Part shown: positions 8,201-16,515 of the stretch, one piece after another
Numbering within the stretch: position 1 is the first letter of the stretch
Layout of the letters: each line of letters opens with the position of its first letter
DNA from: Hyphomicrobiales bacterium
GTDB taxonomy: Bacteria > Pseudomonadota > Alphaproteobacteria > Rhizobiales > Rhizobiaceae
Direction of reading: 5' to 3'
Assembly: GCA_900471815.1 (NCBI GenBank)
Contig: UICE01000004.1
Location: 310,001 to 374,000, forward strand
Length of the DNA: 64,000 bases
Notes under the pieces: model-generated
Told to the model about the DNA's origin: nothing
Database searches by the model: none
The model's input: the letters and a program-made list of their open reading frames with translations, nothing else
Made by a program: the position numbers and the translations under genes

Positions 8201-9271
8201 ATGATCATATTCGGCGCACCACGCCGCTACGTCCAAGGGCCAGGTGTCCTGGCAGAAATCGGCAAGGAACTGGCAGGGCTCGGTTCCTCCGCAGTGTTGC
8301 TGGCCGACGACAGAGTCGCCGCAATAGTAGGGTCGGTGGTGGAAAAGAGCGCCAATGATGCTGGCGTCACAATCAAAAGCTTGAAGTTTGGCGGGGAAAT
8401 CACCTATGCCGAAGTTGATCGCCTTGTTCAGGCGGTTTCGGGCACCAAACATGACGTGGTAATTGCGGCTGGAGGAGGCAAAACGATCGACACCGGCAAA
8501 CTGCTCGCTCGTGCGCTCGGCTGCGCATTCGTCTCCGTGCCTACCGTCGCATCCAACGATTCTCCTACCAGTCATATCGCCGTTGTCTATGACGAGAACC
8601 ACAAGCTCGTCGGCGTGGAGGAAAATCGCGCCAATCCGGATCTGGTGCTTGTCGATACTGCCATCATTGCCAAAGCGCCTCTGGTGCTTCTGTCCGCAGG
8701 TGTAGGTGACGCGCTTGTTAAGCGCTTCGAAGTAGAACAATGCATTGGAGCGCGCGGCAAGAACGTGTTCGGTGCCACGTCACCACTTTCGGCGCTGGCG
8801 CTTGCTCGCGCTTGCTACGATACTGTCCGCGAACATACCCTGCCTGCATATGCAGCAATCGAGCGCGGAGAGATGAATGACCACGTGGAAGCCCTTGTGG
8901 AAGCTTGCGTACTGATGAGTGGCTTGGCTTTTGAAAGCGGGGGGCTCTCCGTTTCGCACGGCATGACCCGTGGTCTTTCTGCGATCCCAGGTGTTGCCAA
9001 TGCCCTGCATGGTCATCAGGTAGCCTATGGGTTGCTGGTGCAACTCATGCTCGAGGAGCGCGACGATGCTTTCATGGCAGATATGTACGGTTTCTATCGA
9101 GCCGCCAAACTACCGTTGAAGTTGAGCGATCTGGGTTTGGAGGAGGGCTCGAATTCGGCCATCGAGACCATATCAAGAATTTCTGCCGAGGCGGCGCACA
9201 TGAAGAAATTTTATCGAGACGTTTCCGCAGACGATATCGCACGCGCGATGATCCGGATTGAGGAAGCCTGA
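8201..9271 (+). CDS. Iron-containing alcohol dehydrogenase, glycerol dehydrogenase (GldA) family
   Basis: Group III metal-dependent dehydrogenase, 356 residues, oxidising a polyol hydroxyl with NAD. GGGKTIDTGK is the nucleotide loop. Metal ligands are visible as Asp in SAGVGDALVKRFE, His in SVSHGMTRGL and His in NALHGHQVAYG. GGGAGAG precedes the ATG by about 7 bases. Placed 35 bases after the aroE-like gene and 2 bases before the SDR gene, inside one operon. The family is confident; glycerol itself is not supported by context, and a C4-C6 polyol or keto acid intermediate is more likely. Confidence 0.85.
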   Translation: MIIFGAPRRYVQGPGVLAEIGKELAGLGSSAVLLADDRVAAIVGSVVEKSANDAGVTIKSLKFGGEITYAEVDRLVQAVSGTKHDVVIAAGGGKTIDTGKLLARALGCAFVSVPTVASNDSPTSHIAVVYDENHKLVGVEENRANPDLVLVDTAIIAKAPLVLLSAGVGDALVKRFEVEQCIGARGKNVFGATSPLSALALARACYDTVREHTLPAYAAIERGEMNDHVEALVEACVLMSGLAFESGGLSVSHGMTRGLSAIPGVANALHGHQVAYGLLVQLMLEERDDAFMADMYGFYRAAKLPLKLSDLGLEEGSNSAIETISRISAEAAHMKKFYRDVSADDIARAMIRIEEA

Positions 9272-9273
9272 AC

Positions 9274-10083
9274 ATGGTCATCGGCACAGAGCTATTTTCT
9301 CTCAAGGGCCGGGTCGCCCTCGTAACCGGTGCCGGTCGCGGCATCGGATTTTCCTTTGCCAAAGGTCTGGCATCGGCGGGTGCGCATGTGGTTGTCAACG
9401 ACATCAATGCTGAGAATGCAAACTCCGCCGTGACAGCGTTAAAGGCGTCGGGCTGGAGCGCTGAACCGGTTACCTTTGATGTGACCGATACATCCGCTGT
9501 CGCGGACGCCGTAGACGGTATCGTTGAACGGAACAATCGATTGGACATCTTGATGAACAATGCCGGCATTTTGATCCGAAAGCCGGTTGAAACCCACGAC
9601 ATGGACGATTGGAACAAGGTGATCGCTATCAACCTGAGTTCGCTCTACGGTGTTGCCAGAGAATGTATCCGTCACATGCGCAAGCAGAAATATGGCCGCA
9701 TTATCAACACCGCCTCGGTCATGGCCATCAGTTCCCGGCCAGGAGTCATCTCATATGTTGCCGCCAAACATGGCGTGGTCGGCATTACCCGTGGCCTTGC
9801 ATCCGAGCTTGGACCGGAGGGGATCACGGTAAATGCCATAGGACCTGGATATATTCTCACCGACATGAACAAAAAGGTGCTTGGCACCGGTACGTTCGAA
9901 CAACAGGTGATTGAGCGCACGCCGCTTGCCCGCTGGGCCGAGCCAGATGAATTGATGGGATCGGCGATTTTTCTGGCATCCGAAGCCGCGAGCTTCGTGA
10001 CTGGCCATGTGTTGATGGTCGATGGTGGAATGACGGCCAACGCGTTCCTGACGCAAAGCGTCGATCTGGGTATGTCGAGCTGA
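9274..10083 (+). CDS. Short-chain dehydrogenase, gluconate 5-dehydrogenase (IdnO)-like
   Basis: Classical SDR of 269 residues: TGAGRGIG cofactor motif at about 19-26, NNAG near residue 91, catalytic Ser in ASVMAIS and YVAAK as the catalytic Tyr-Lys pair, then the IGPGYILTDMN loop. The overall pattern matches 5-keto-gluconate reductases (IdnO), which interconvert 5-ketogluconate and gluconate. With idnD across the intergenic region this suggests an idonate-type route. Its stop overlaps the ATG of the next gene by one base. Other SDR substrates are possible. Confidence 0.8.
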   Translation: MVIGTELFSLKGRVALVTGAGRGIGFSFAKGLASAGAHVVVNDINAENANSAVTALKASGWSAEPVTFDVTDTSAVADAVDGIVERNNRLDILMNNAGILIRKPVETHDMDDWNKVIAINLSSLYGVARECIRHMRKQKYGRIINTASVMAISSRPGVISYVAAKHGVVGITRGLASELGPEGITVNAIGPGYILTDMNKKVLGTGTFEQQVIERTPLARWAEPDELMGSAIFLASEAASFVTGHVLMVDGGMTANAFLTQSVDLGMSS

Positions 10084-11180
10084 TGACGAAGATCGCGCAT
10101 ATCGAGGCCAGATCGGTTCGGATCCCGCTTGTTAGACCCGTGATGCTTGGCACGATGACGATCGCTCAGCGTGATTATGTCATCGTGCGCCTTACTCTGT
10201 CGGATGGATCACAAGGCTATGCTTATGGCTATGATCGCGGCCTTCCACTTTTTGAACTGGTCGTGAAGGCGGCACAGTCATATCTGGGCGAATCGTCGGG
10301 GGACCGGAACCGCCTACGCAAGCTCGCGCTTGGGCCGACGCCGGCCCCGCGCGCCGCCATGACACGCGGCATGAGTCTTTGCGATATCGCCCTTTGGGAT
10401 GCATGGTGCGTATCCATCGGGCAACCGCTCTGGCGCGTTCTTGGAGCGGTTCGAGACCGGGTGCCCGTCATGCCGGTCATTGGCTACGGTATGACGCCTG
10501 ATAAGGCCGCGAGCGAGGGTGCCGATCTTGCAGCGCGTGGTTTCAGAACCATCAAGTGCATGATTGATGGCCATGATTTCGCAGCCGACAAGGCGGTGAT
10601 AGAGGCGCTTGCCGGTGCTTTGCCTGCAGATACTAGGTTTGGAATTGATGCGCACTGGTCCTGGTCCAGCATCGATCAGGCTCTGCCATGGTGTCGGCTG
10701 GCCGAAAAGCTGCAAGGTGTGTTCGTCGAGGATCCGTTTGCACCGACACAGGTGCACGCAATCGCGGCGCTGTCCTCAAGGTTGGATATTCCAATAGCAG
10801 TCGGGGAGGACGTCATCGATCTTGCTGGCATCCGGGGCCTCGCAGAGGCAGGTGGTATACTCAGGATTGATGCATCGGTCAGCGGCGGCATTACCGGTGC
10901 CATCGAAGCGATCGCAGTCGCGCGGGCATTCGACCGTCCAGTTATTCCGCATGTTTTCGCCGCTCTTCACGCCCAGTTCGCCTTGGCTTTCGACAATGTC
11001 CGTTGCGTCGAGATGATCATGCCGGAACTGGGCGCTGATCCTATCGATCAGTTCTTTACCGCACCAGCCGACATTAAGGGCGGTGACCTTATCGCGCCGG
11101 AAAGTCCAGGCATCGGGCTTGCGCTCGATTGGGAACGGCTCACACCCTATATAATCCGGGAGGCAATTCTATCGCTATGA
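10083..11180 (+). CDS. Mandelate racemase/muconate lactonizing family sugar-acid dehydratase
   Basis: Enolase-superfamily enzyme of 365 residues, which removes an alpha proton from a carboxylate, usually to dehydrate a sugar acid. Metal ligands appear in order: Asp in FGIDAHWSW, Glu in VEDPF and Glu in VGEDVID. The Asp of RIDASVSGG and the His of IPHVFAALH form the His-Asp dyad of the mandelate racemase subgroup. The usual KxK pair is reduced to IKCM, leaving one Lys, so the stereochemistry may differ. It overlaps both neighbours (1 base before, 4 bases after), implying tight coupling. The substrate is unknown; an aldonate is inferred from idnD/idnO. Confidence 0.8.
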   Translation: MTKIAHIEARSVRIPLVRPVMLGTMTIAQRDYVIVRLTLSDGSQGYAYGYDRGLPLFELVVKAAQSYLGESSGDRNRLRKLALGPTPAPRAAMTRGMSLCDIALWDAWCVSIGQPLWRVLGAVRDRVPVMPVIGYGMTPDKAASEGADLAARGFRTIKCMIDGHDFAADKAVIEALAGALPADTRFGIDAHWSWSSIDQALPWCRLAEKLQGVFVEDPFAPTQVHAIAALSSRLDIPIAVGEDVIDLAGIRGLAEAGGILRIDASVSGGITGAIEAIAVARAFDRPVIPHVFAALHAQFALAFDNVRCVEMIMPELGADPIDQFFTAPADIKGGDLIAPESPGIGLALDWERLTPYIIREAILSL

Positions 11181-11644
11181 CAAATCAGGCTCACATCGAA
11201 AAATGGGGAAATTCAAGCCTCGATCACATGGGCTGGATCACGCCGAACATTGACCGCTCGGTGGCATTCTGGACGGAGGTCATGGGATTTGAGGCCAAGC
11301 CGATCGGTGAACGACGCCAGCCATGGATCGCCGATTTTATGGGCGTCCCAGGTGCGCAGGTCCGACTTGTTCATCTATATGGCCATGGCGGCCATATCGA
11401 ATTCATCCAATTAGACAAACTCGACACCCCCTCGATTCCCCGTGGCAGCCAACCAGGTGCCGCGCATGTCTGTTTGCGGGTGAAGAACGTTACGGCCCTT
11501 AGAGACGATATTCTTGCCAATGGCGGAACGTTGCAAGGGGAACTCACACAGATTACAGAAGGTATCGCCGCAGGCTTGCGTGGTCTTTATATGCGAGATC
11601 CACACGGCGTACTGATCGAACTCGTTGAGTTACCGCAAGGATAA
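11177..11644 (+). CDS. VOC-superfamily (glyoxalase/dioxygenase fold) protein
   Basis: 155-residue metalloprotein of the vicinal oxygen chelate fold with two beta-alpha-beta-beta-beta modules. LDHMGWITPNIDRSVAFW at the start supplies the first metal His, and HIEFIQL, HVCLRV and YMRDPHGVLIELVE follow, giving typical His/Glu ligand positions. The ATG at 11177 overlaps the stop of the dehydratase gene (ATGA), so it is the last gene of the operon. VOC proteins in such operons are often epimerases, lactone or isomerase-type enzymes. No specific reaction can be assigned here. Confidence 0.75.
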   Translation: MTNQAHIEKWGNSSLDHMGWITPNIDRSVAFWTEVMGFEAKPIGERRQPWIADFMGVPGAQVRLVHLYGHGGHIEFIQLDKLDTPSIPRGSQPGAAHVCLRVKNVTALRDDILANGGTLQGELTQITEGIAAGLRGLYMRDPHGVLIELVELPQG

Positions 11645-11646
11645 GC

Positions 11647-11666
11647 ATATATGATCAATCATATAT
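11647..11666. promoter_or_regulatory. Regulon operator site C (gntR autoregulation site)
   Basis: ATATATGAT-CA-ATCATATAT, a perfect 9-base inverted repeat with a two-base spacer, 26 bases before the gntR start. It is the most symmetrical of the four related sites and shares the ATGAT/ATCAT half-sites. Fits autoregulation by the GntR protein. Confidence 0.6.
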
Positions 11667-11692
11667 AATATGACTTTCAATCTGCAGGGGTG

Positions 11693-12376
11693 ATGACTTT
11701 GGCGCTAAAACCGATTTCGCGGGAAAACCTCTCGACACAGCTCTATGGAAATCTGCGCACTGCTTTGATGGATGGACAATACGCACCTGGCCAACGGTTG
11801 ACAATTTCAGGCGTGGCGGAAGAGTTCGGAACAAGCATTACGCCAGTGAGAGAGGCCGTCTTTCGGCTTGTCAGCGAACGGGCGTTGGAGATGAGAGCCG
11901 CGACTTCCATTCAGGTTCCGGCACTATCGCCCCAGAGCCTGAGGGAAGTGCAACGTATTCGTGTGGAACTCGAAGGAACTGCGGCAGGACGGGCGGCCGA
12001 ACTTGCTTCGAAAGCCGATATAAAGACACTGAAATCTATCAACGCCGATTTCATCAAGGCTGCGGCAAACAACCCTGCCAAGGCAAGCTTACTTAACCGC
12101 GATTTTCACTTCGCAATCTTGCGTTTGGCACAGATGCCGATTGTCGAAAGTATTTGCGAAAACATGTGGGTGCTGATGGGACCGTTCTTGCGGACCTTTC
12201 ATGACAGGATGCCTGCGCGACAGATCTCGGGGGACAACCACAAGCATTACGAACTGATCTCTGCCCTCGAAGCCGGCGATCCTGTCCGCAGCCGCAGTGC
12301 CATGCAGGAAGATATTCTGTGGGGTGAGGAAATGCTGCAAACACTGGAAGCCGAAATCAAGGCAAAAGCAGGCTGA
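11693..12376 (+). CDS. GntR-family (FadR/FCD) transcriptional regulator
   Basis: 227-residue ligand-responsive DNA-binding protein. The N-terminal winged helix spans about residues 8-75, with LYGNLRTALMDGQYAPGQRLT and VAEEFGTSITPVREAVFRLVSE. The C-terminal all-helical FCD sensor follows, with the expected metal-binding pattern around FHFAILRLAQ and HKHYELISALEAGD. The ATG at 11693 follows AGGGG closely; a GTG one codon upstream is an alternative. The gene sits in the middle of the sugar-acid regulon with a perfect palindrome before it, and three related palindromes lie before the other transcription units, so it is the probable regulon repressor. Confidence 0.85.
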   Translation: MTLALKPISRENLSTQLYGNLRTALMDGQYAPGQRLTISGVAEEFGTSITPVREAVFRLVSERALEMRAATSIQVPALSPQSLREVQRIRVELEGTAAGRAAELASKADIKTLKSINADFIKAAANNPAKASLLNRDFHFAILRLAQMPIVESICENMWVLMGPFLRTFHDRMPARQISGDNHKHYELISALEAGDPVRSRSAMQEDILWGEEMLQTLEAEIKAKAG

Positions 12377-12448
12377 TTCTCGTTTTTCCGATCTTTAACC
12401 GACTGCAAATGCTGCAGGCGGGTGTTTTGTCACGTCTGGAGGATCCCG

Positions 12449-13036
12449 ATGAAACTGTTTTATGCAGCACCGTCACCTTACTCACGAAAAGTCAGGGTCG
12501 TCGCCTACGAACTCGGAGTAGAGGTTGAACTCGTTCCAACCAATGCCATGGCGCTCGACAGTGGATTTGGTCTGGTTAATCCCGTCAATCGCGTGCCCGC
12601 CCTTCAGCTGGATTCAGGCAAGGTGCTCTTCGACAGCCCGTTGATATGCGAATATCTCGATGTGACCTATGGTCCGAAACTTCTTCCGCTGTCAGTCCAG
12701 GCGCGTTGGGATACACTTGTGAACCAAGCTCTCGGTGATGGCCTGATGGATGCTGCCGTTCCACGTCGTCACGAGACACTCCGACCTGTTGAGCAGCAAT
12801 CGGCAGAGCGGCTGGAACTTTACAAGCGCTCCAGCAATCAAATTCTCGCACATCTCGATAGCAGGACCGCACAGCTTTCGGAGATTGATGTCGGCACGAT
12901 TTCCATCGCTTGCGGTTTGAGCTATCTCGATTTCCGGTTTTCGCAGGATGGATGGCGCAGCCTTCATGCCCGTCTTGCAACATGGTTGGACGCTTTTTCC
13001 GCAATGGAATCAATGCGAAGAACTCAGTTTTCGTGA
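12449..13036 (+). CDS. Glutathione S-transferase-family protein
   Basis: 195 residues with an N-terminal thioredoxin-fold domain (MKLFYAAPSPYSRKVRVVAYELG, where Ser/Tyr near residue 9-12 sits at the glutathione-activating position; NPVNRVPALQL; DSPLICEYL) and an all-helical C-terminal domain. GGAGGATCCCG precedes the ATG. It follows gntR by 72 bases on the same strand. GST-like proteins in catabolic operons often isomerise or cleave reactive intermediates or detoxify aldehydes; the role here is unassigned. Confidence 0.8.
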   Translation: MKLFYAAPSPYSRKVRVVAYELGVEVELVPTNAMALDSGFGLVNPVNRVPALQLDSGKVLFDSPLICEYLDVTYGPKLLPLSVQARWDTLVNQALGDGLMDAAVPRRHETLRPVEQQSAERLELYKRSSNQILAHLDSRTAQLSEIDVGTISIACGLSYLDFRFSQDGWRSLHARLATWLDAFSAMESMRRTQFS

Positions 13037-13088
13037 TCTTGCGGCGCGAAGTCCATCACCTCCACAGAGAGGGCTTGACGAGCAAAGA

Positions 13089-13104
13089 ATATGATGCATG
13101 ATAT
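13089..13104. promoter_or_regulatory. Regulon operator site D (upstream of TRAP transporter)
   Basis: ATATGATGCATGATAT, identical (inverted) to site B and sharing 14 bases with site A. Lies 109 bases upstream of dctP, consistent with control of the importer by the same GntR regulator. Confidence 0.65.
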
Positions 13105-13212
13105 ATGACATTGATCGAGGAGTTTGGTTTGCCGAAGGCGAGCTGAAGATCAGGGTCGGGAAAACAGCGCCTAAGCGCGTCGGCTGCATCAAGTTGTTTG
13201 GGAGGAAAACAT

Positions 13213-14199
13213 ATGAGAAAATTCACACGTCGAGTCGTCGCAGCTAGCCTCGTAGCTGGCCTCGCGCTGTCTTGCGCAATTCCGGCGAACGCACAGTCGC
13301 CAACATTGCTTCGCATGAACATGGTGGTGTCGAACCAGGACAAGACTTTCCCGCTTTGGCAGGAATTCGCAAAAGAGCTTGAAGCCGCATCCAAGGGAAC
13401 GCTCAAGGTCGAAATTTTCCCCTCGGAATCGCTGGGAAAGACAGTCGACATGATCGACGCTATCTCGCGCGGGGCACCGGTTCTTCAGGATTCCGACCCG
13501 AGCCATTTGTCCAACTACGTCCCGGATTTCTCCACCTTCATGGCTCCGTACCTGGTCAAGAAGCCTGAGGATATCGGCAAGCTCTGGGCCTCCGACACAG
13601 TCAAGGACATGGAAACGAAGCTGGCCGAAAAAGGCTTACGTGTTGTCACTCTCGTATATTTCGGAACGCGTCATCTTCTTTCGAACCGGGTGGTGAGAAG
13701 CCGCGCTGATACTTCGGGCATGAAGATTCGCAACGCACCGACCAAGATGTGGAACGAAGTTTCCAAAGTGCTGGGTGGCAACCCTACCAACACAGCCTGG
13801 TCGGAAGCTTATAGTGCCCTTGAGCAGGGTGTCGCAGACGGAGTCGAAGCGCCACTGTCACTGTTGTACTCATCCAAGCTTTATGAAACGCGCCCGAACA
13901 TCTCGTTGACTGGACATCTGGTTGCGACGACTTCGATCCTGATGAGCCAGAAGGTCTATGACAGCCTCCCTGCCGATGCCAAGAATGCAATCGACACCGT
14001 AGGTCGTTCGGAATCCGCAAAACGCATTCCCAAGATCCAGGCATTGGAAACCGAATTCCGCAAGACGCTTGAAGACAAGGGAATCAAATTCAACGAGGTC
14101 GACAAATCGTCCTTCCTTGAAGCGGCAGCATCGGTTCCGAAGAGTTTTCCTGAGTGGACGCCCGGCATCTACGAAAAGATGCTTGAGATCGAAAAGTAA
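13213..14199 (+). CDS. dctP: TRAP transporter solute-binding protein, DctP family
   Basis: Periplasmic receptor of a tripartite ATP-independent importer for a carboxylate-containing solute. 328 residues with a classical signal peptide (MRKFTRR, a hydrophobic stretch, then NAQ|SP at about residue 28). The DctP pattern is clear, including FPSESLGKTVDMIDAISRGA and the segment KIRNAPTKMW around residue 175, which supplies the Arg that binds the substrate carboxylate. GGGAGG lies 7 bases before the ATG. Dedicated permease genes follow, and operator site D lies upstream, so the ligand is probably the sugar acid degraded by the preceding operons. Confidence 0.9.
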   Translation: MRKFTRRVVAASLVAGLALSCAIPANAQSPTLLRMNMVVSNQDKTFPLWQEFAKELEAASKGTLKVEIFPSESLGKTVDMIDAISRGAPVLQDSDPSHLSNYVPDFSTFMAPYLVKKPEDIGKLWASDTVKDMETKLAEKGLRVVTLVYFGTRHLLSNRVVRSRADTSGMKIRNAPTKMWNEVSKVLGGNPTNTAWSEAYSALEQGVADGVEAPLSLLYSSKLYETRPNISLTGHLVATTSILMSQKVYDSLPADAKNAIDTVGRSESAKRIPKIQALETEFRKTLEDKGIKFNEVDKSSFLEAAASVPKSFPEWTPGIYEKMLEIEK

Positions 14200-14222
14200 A
14201 TCCAGCCGCGTCAAACGATTCA

Positions 14223-14251
14223 GGTGTCCGGCTCCGGCATTGCCGGGCACC
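14223..14251 (+). promoter_or_regulatory. Intercistronic stem-loop after dctP
   Basis: GGTGTCCGGC and GCCGGGCACC form a 10-pair stem with a 9-base loop, 24 bases after the dctP stop and 24 bases before dctQ. No T run follows, so it probably stabilises the binding-protein message or attenuates the permease genes rather than ending transcription. Confidence 0.5.
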
Positions 14252-14275
14252 GTTTCTCTATCAAGGTAGAACATT

Positions 14276-14782
14276 ATGAATGTGGTCAACCGGTTAACTG
14301 GCATTTTCGCTGCACTGGAAACTTATGTTTCCATGGGCGCATTCGCGATCATGGTGCTTGTCATCTCCGCCAATGTCGTCATTCGTTTTACGACCGGCAA
14401 TTCCCTGGTATTTACCGAAGAAATTGCCTACCTCGCCTTTGGCTACTCGGTATTTTTTGGTTTGTCGCTGCTGTTCAGAACACGTGCCATGATCGCAGTT
14501 GATCTTGTCGTCGACATGCTGCCGACCGGCGTCAAGCATCTTGCGCACATCGTCAGCTACGTGATCATGATGCTCATCTGCGGATATTTCTTTTACCTAA
14601 GCTCGACGCTGGCGCTGTCAGGATGGGTCCGTCGCACAGCTTTTCTGGACATCCCCTATTTCTGGGTCAATCTTGCACCGGCAATGTCCTTCGGTCTGAT
14701 GGCGTTCTATAGCGCCGTCTATCTCGGCGTGTTGTTCAGGGGCGAAGAGCTTCCCTACGTCGAACTTGAGGAACAGATGTAG
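14276..14782 (+). CDS. dctQ: TRAP transporter small permease, DctQ family
   Basis: 168-residue inner-membrane protein with four predicted membrane helices, including FAIMVLVISANVVIRFTTG, AYLAFGYSVFFGLSLLF, IVSYVIMMLICGYFFYL and AMSFGLMAFYSAVYLGV. It is the small membrane subunit that partners DctM. Located between dctP and dctM in the usual P-Q-M order. Its sequence is weakly conserved across the family, so identity rests on topology and gene order. Confidence 0.85.
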   Translation: MNVVNRLTGIFAALETYVSMGAFAIMVLVISANVVIRFTTGNSLVFTEEIAYLAFGYSVFFGLSLLFRTRAMIAVDLVVDMLPTGVKHLAHIVSYVIMMLICGYFFYLSSTLALSGWVRRTAFLDIPYFWVNLAPAMSFGLMAFYSAVYLGVLFRGEELPYVELEEQM

Positions 14783-14851
14783 TCTGATCGCTTCCTCGTC
14801 AATATTCGTTCAGTTTTGTTTGATCCCTTCGGGGAACTCATGGGGGCTCAA

Positions 14852-16144
14852 ATGAGCTTGACTTCCTATTTACCGCTTTTCCTGCTTTTCGCGCTGTTCA
14901 TTCTGCGTGTGCCGGTCGCCCTTTCGCTGATGGGTGCGGCAGCCTTCTACTTCGTCTTCATAAACAGCCTGCTTCCGACAGACACCATGGTCACAAACCT
15001 GATGGCAAACACGGAATCCTTCTCGTACTTGGCCATCCCTCTGTTCACCTGCGCCGGCGTGATCTTCAATTATTCGGGCATCACCGAGAAAATCTTGAAG
15101 CTCTCCGACGTGTTGGTAGGACATTATACCGGCGGCATGGCCCAAGTGAACGTACTGGTGAACATGCTTCTTGGCGGCCCTTCGGGTTCCGCAAACGCTG
15201 ATGCGGCCATGACCACGAAGATGATCGTGCCGGAAATGACGCGTCTTGGTTACGACAAGGGCTTTTCGACGGTCGTGACTGCGGCGTCCTCTTGTATCGC
15301 TCCAATCATTCCGCCGGGCATCATTCTGATCCTCTATGCGTTGGTGGCCGACGTTTCGATCACCCGCATCTTCTTCGCCGGCTATCTGCCCGGTCTCCTG
15401 ATTTACGTTGCGATTGCCATCACGGTCGCTATTATTTCTAAGAAACGCAACTACAAGCCGAGCCGCGACAAACGCGCGACCTGGCGCGAGATCGGCATCC
15501 AGTCACTCGATTCCAGCTGGGCACTCTTTCTGCCCATCGTTATTCTGGGCGGTCTTCGTTACGGACTTTTTACCCCCACCGAAGCTGGCGCGGTATGCGT
15601 GATCTATGCAGTTCTTGTCGGGGCCTTCGTTTACCGCCGTCTGCGCTGGGCCGATCTTCCGGCTATCCTTCTAGAATCGGCTCTGGCGACCGCAGGTGTG
15701 ATGTTTCTCATCTGTGCAGCCACTGTGTTTTCCGCCTATCTTACCTGGGAAGGTATTCCGGGCATGGTGGCGACGGCACTGACGAGCAATATTTCCAACC
15801 CGCTGGTCATGCTTCTCGTGATCAATCTAATTCTGCTTGCTGTCGGAGCATTCTTCGAAGGCGGGTCCGCCATGATCCTGATGGCGCCCCTTTTTGTGCC
15901 GGTCATTATGGGAATGGGCATCGACCCGGTACACTTCGGCATCATCATGTCAATCAATCTTACGATTGCCGGTTTTACTCCGCCGGTTGGCACAATGATG
16001 TTCATCACGATCTCGATCGCCAAGGTGAAAATTGGTCACTACGTCCGCGAGAGCTGGCCATTCCTGCTTGCATTGCTGGCCGTACTTTTCCTGGTCACGT
16101 ATGTGCCGTGGATTTCGTTGATCGTGCCGCGCCTCTTTCTGTGA
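14852..16144 (+). CDS. dctM: TRAP transporter large permease, DctM family
   Basis: 430-residue inner-membrane protein with about 12 hydrophobic segments that catalyses sodium-coupled solute import together with DctQ. Typical DctM stretches include FLLFALFILRVPVALSLMG at the start, GGPSGSANADAAM, AASSCIAPIIPPGIILILY and NLTIAGFTPPVGTMMF near the end. The ATG at 14852 follows GGGGG by about 6 bases; in-frame upstream starts at 14816 and 14840 exist. Ends the plus-strand regulon. Confidence 0.9.
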   Translation: MSLTSYLPLFLLFALFILRVPVALSLMGAAAFYFVFINSLLPTDTMVTNLMANTESFSYLAIPLFTCAGVIFNYSGITEKILKLSDVLVGHYTGGMAQVNVLVNMLLGGPSGSANADAAMTTKMIVPEMTRLGYDKGFSTVVTAASSCIAPIIPPGIILILYALVADVSITRIFFAGYLPGLLIYVAIAITVAIISKKRNYKPSRDKRATWREIGIQSLDSSWALFLPIVILGGLRYGLFTPTEAGAVCVIYAVLVGAFVYRRLRWADLPAILLESALATAGVMFLICAATVFSAYLTWEGIPGMVATALTSNISNPLVMLLVINLILLAVGAFFEGGSAMILMAPLFVPVIMGMGIDPVHFGIIMSINLTIAGFTPPVGTMMFITISIAKVKIGHYVRESWPFLLALLAVLFLVTYVPWISLIVPRLFL

Positions 16145-16515
16145 AAGCCGTAGGACGGGTCGCTAACCAGGTGGCCCAGCAAGTCGAGGTAGATGGCGCA
16201 TAGGGCTCGCTGGAAGCTTTCGAGAACTGCAAGCTGATCTTCAGCGGGCGAAGAACCGCAGGATAGCACGTGACACGATGTGACGCTTGTCCGCCTCCTT
16301 CGGCGAGTACTCGTCACGTAAATCCGGTGGGGGAAACAATATATGATACAGCATGTAGGCAACCTAGCGGTTCATCGACCGCTGGCTTACGGGATTCGAT
16401 GTACGATATTCCCTCATCGCACACCGCTTTACTGGACGGGGCTATGATCTTTCCTGAGTCGGTCCGGTTATCCGTTGTCGAATAACCGGAACTGTGAGGA
16501 TCGCAACCTCTTCAG
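16145..16515. other. Intergenic region with possible gene remnant
   Basis: 371 bases between convergent dctM and the QorB-like gene. It holds the hairpin at 16463-16490 and an AT-rich stretch at 16338-16352 (ATATATGATACAGCATG) that loosely resembles the regulon operators. Minus-strand frames contain short protein-like stretches interrupted by stops, which might be a decayed gene, but nothing is recognisable. Confidence 0.4.
16463..16490. terminator. Terminator-like hairpin
   Basis: TCCGGTTAT and ATAACCGGA form a perfect 9-pair stem with a 10-base loop, 25 bases after the QorB-like stop on the minus strand. No long T run. Confidence 0.5.

Noticed and set aside
9072-9632. 186-codon frame antisense to the GldA/SDR junction
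   Set aside because: Mirror of two well-recognised coding genes; composition follows from their codon bias.
16338-16352. Fifth GntR regulon operator
   Set aside because: ATATATGATACAGCATG lacks symmetry and lies at the end of dctM, not before a gene.
16145-16515. Transposase or insertion-sequence remnant
   Set aside because: Some minus-strand stretches look protein-like, but no terminal repeats, target duplication or known transposase motif is present.
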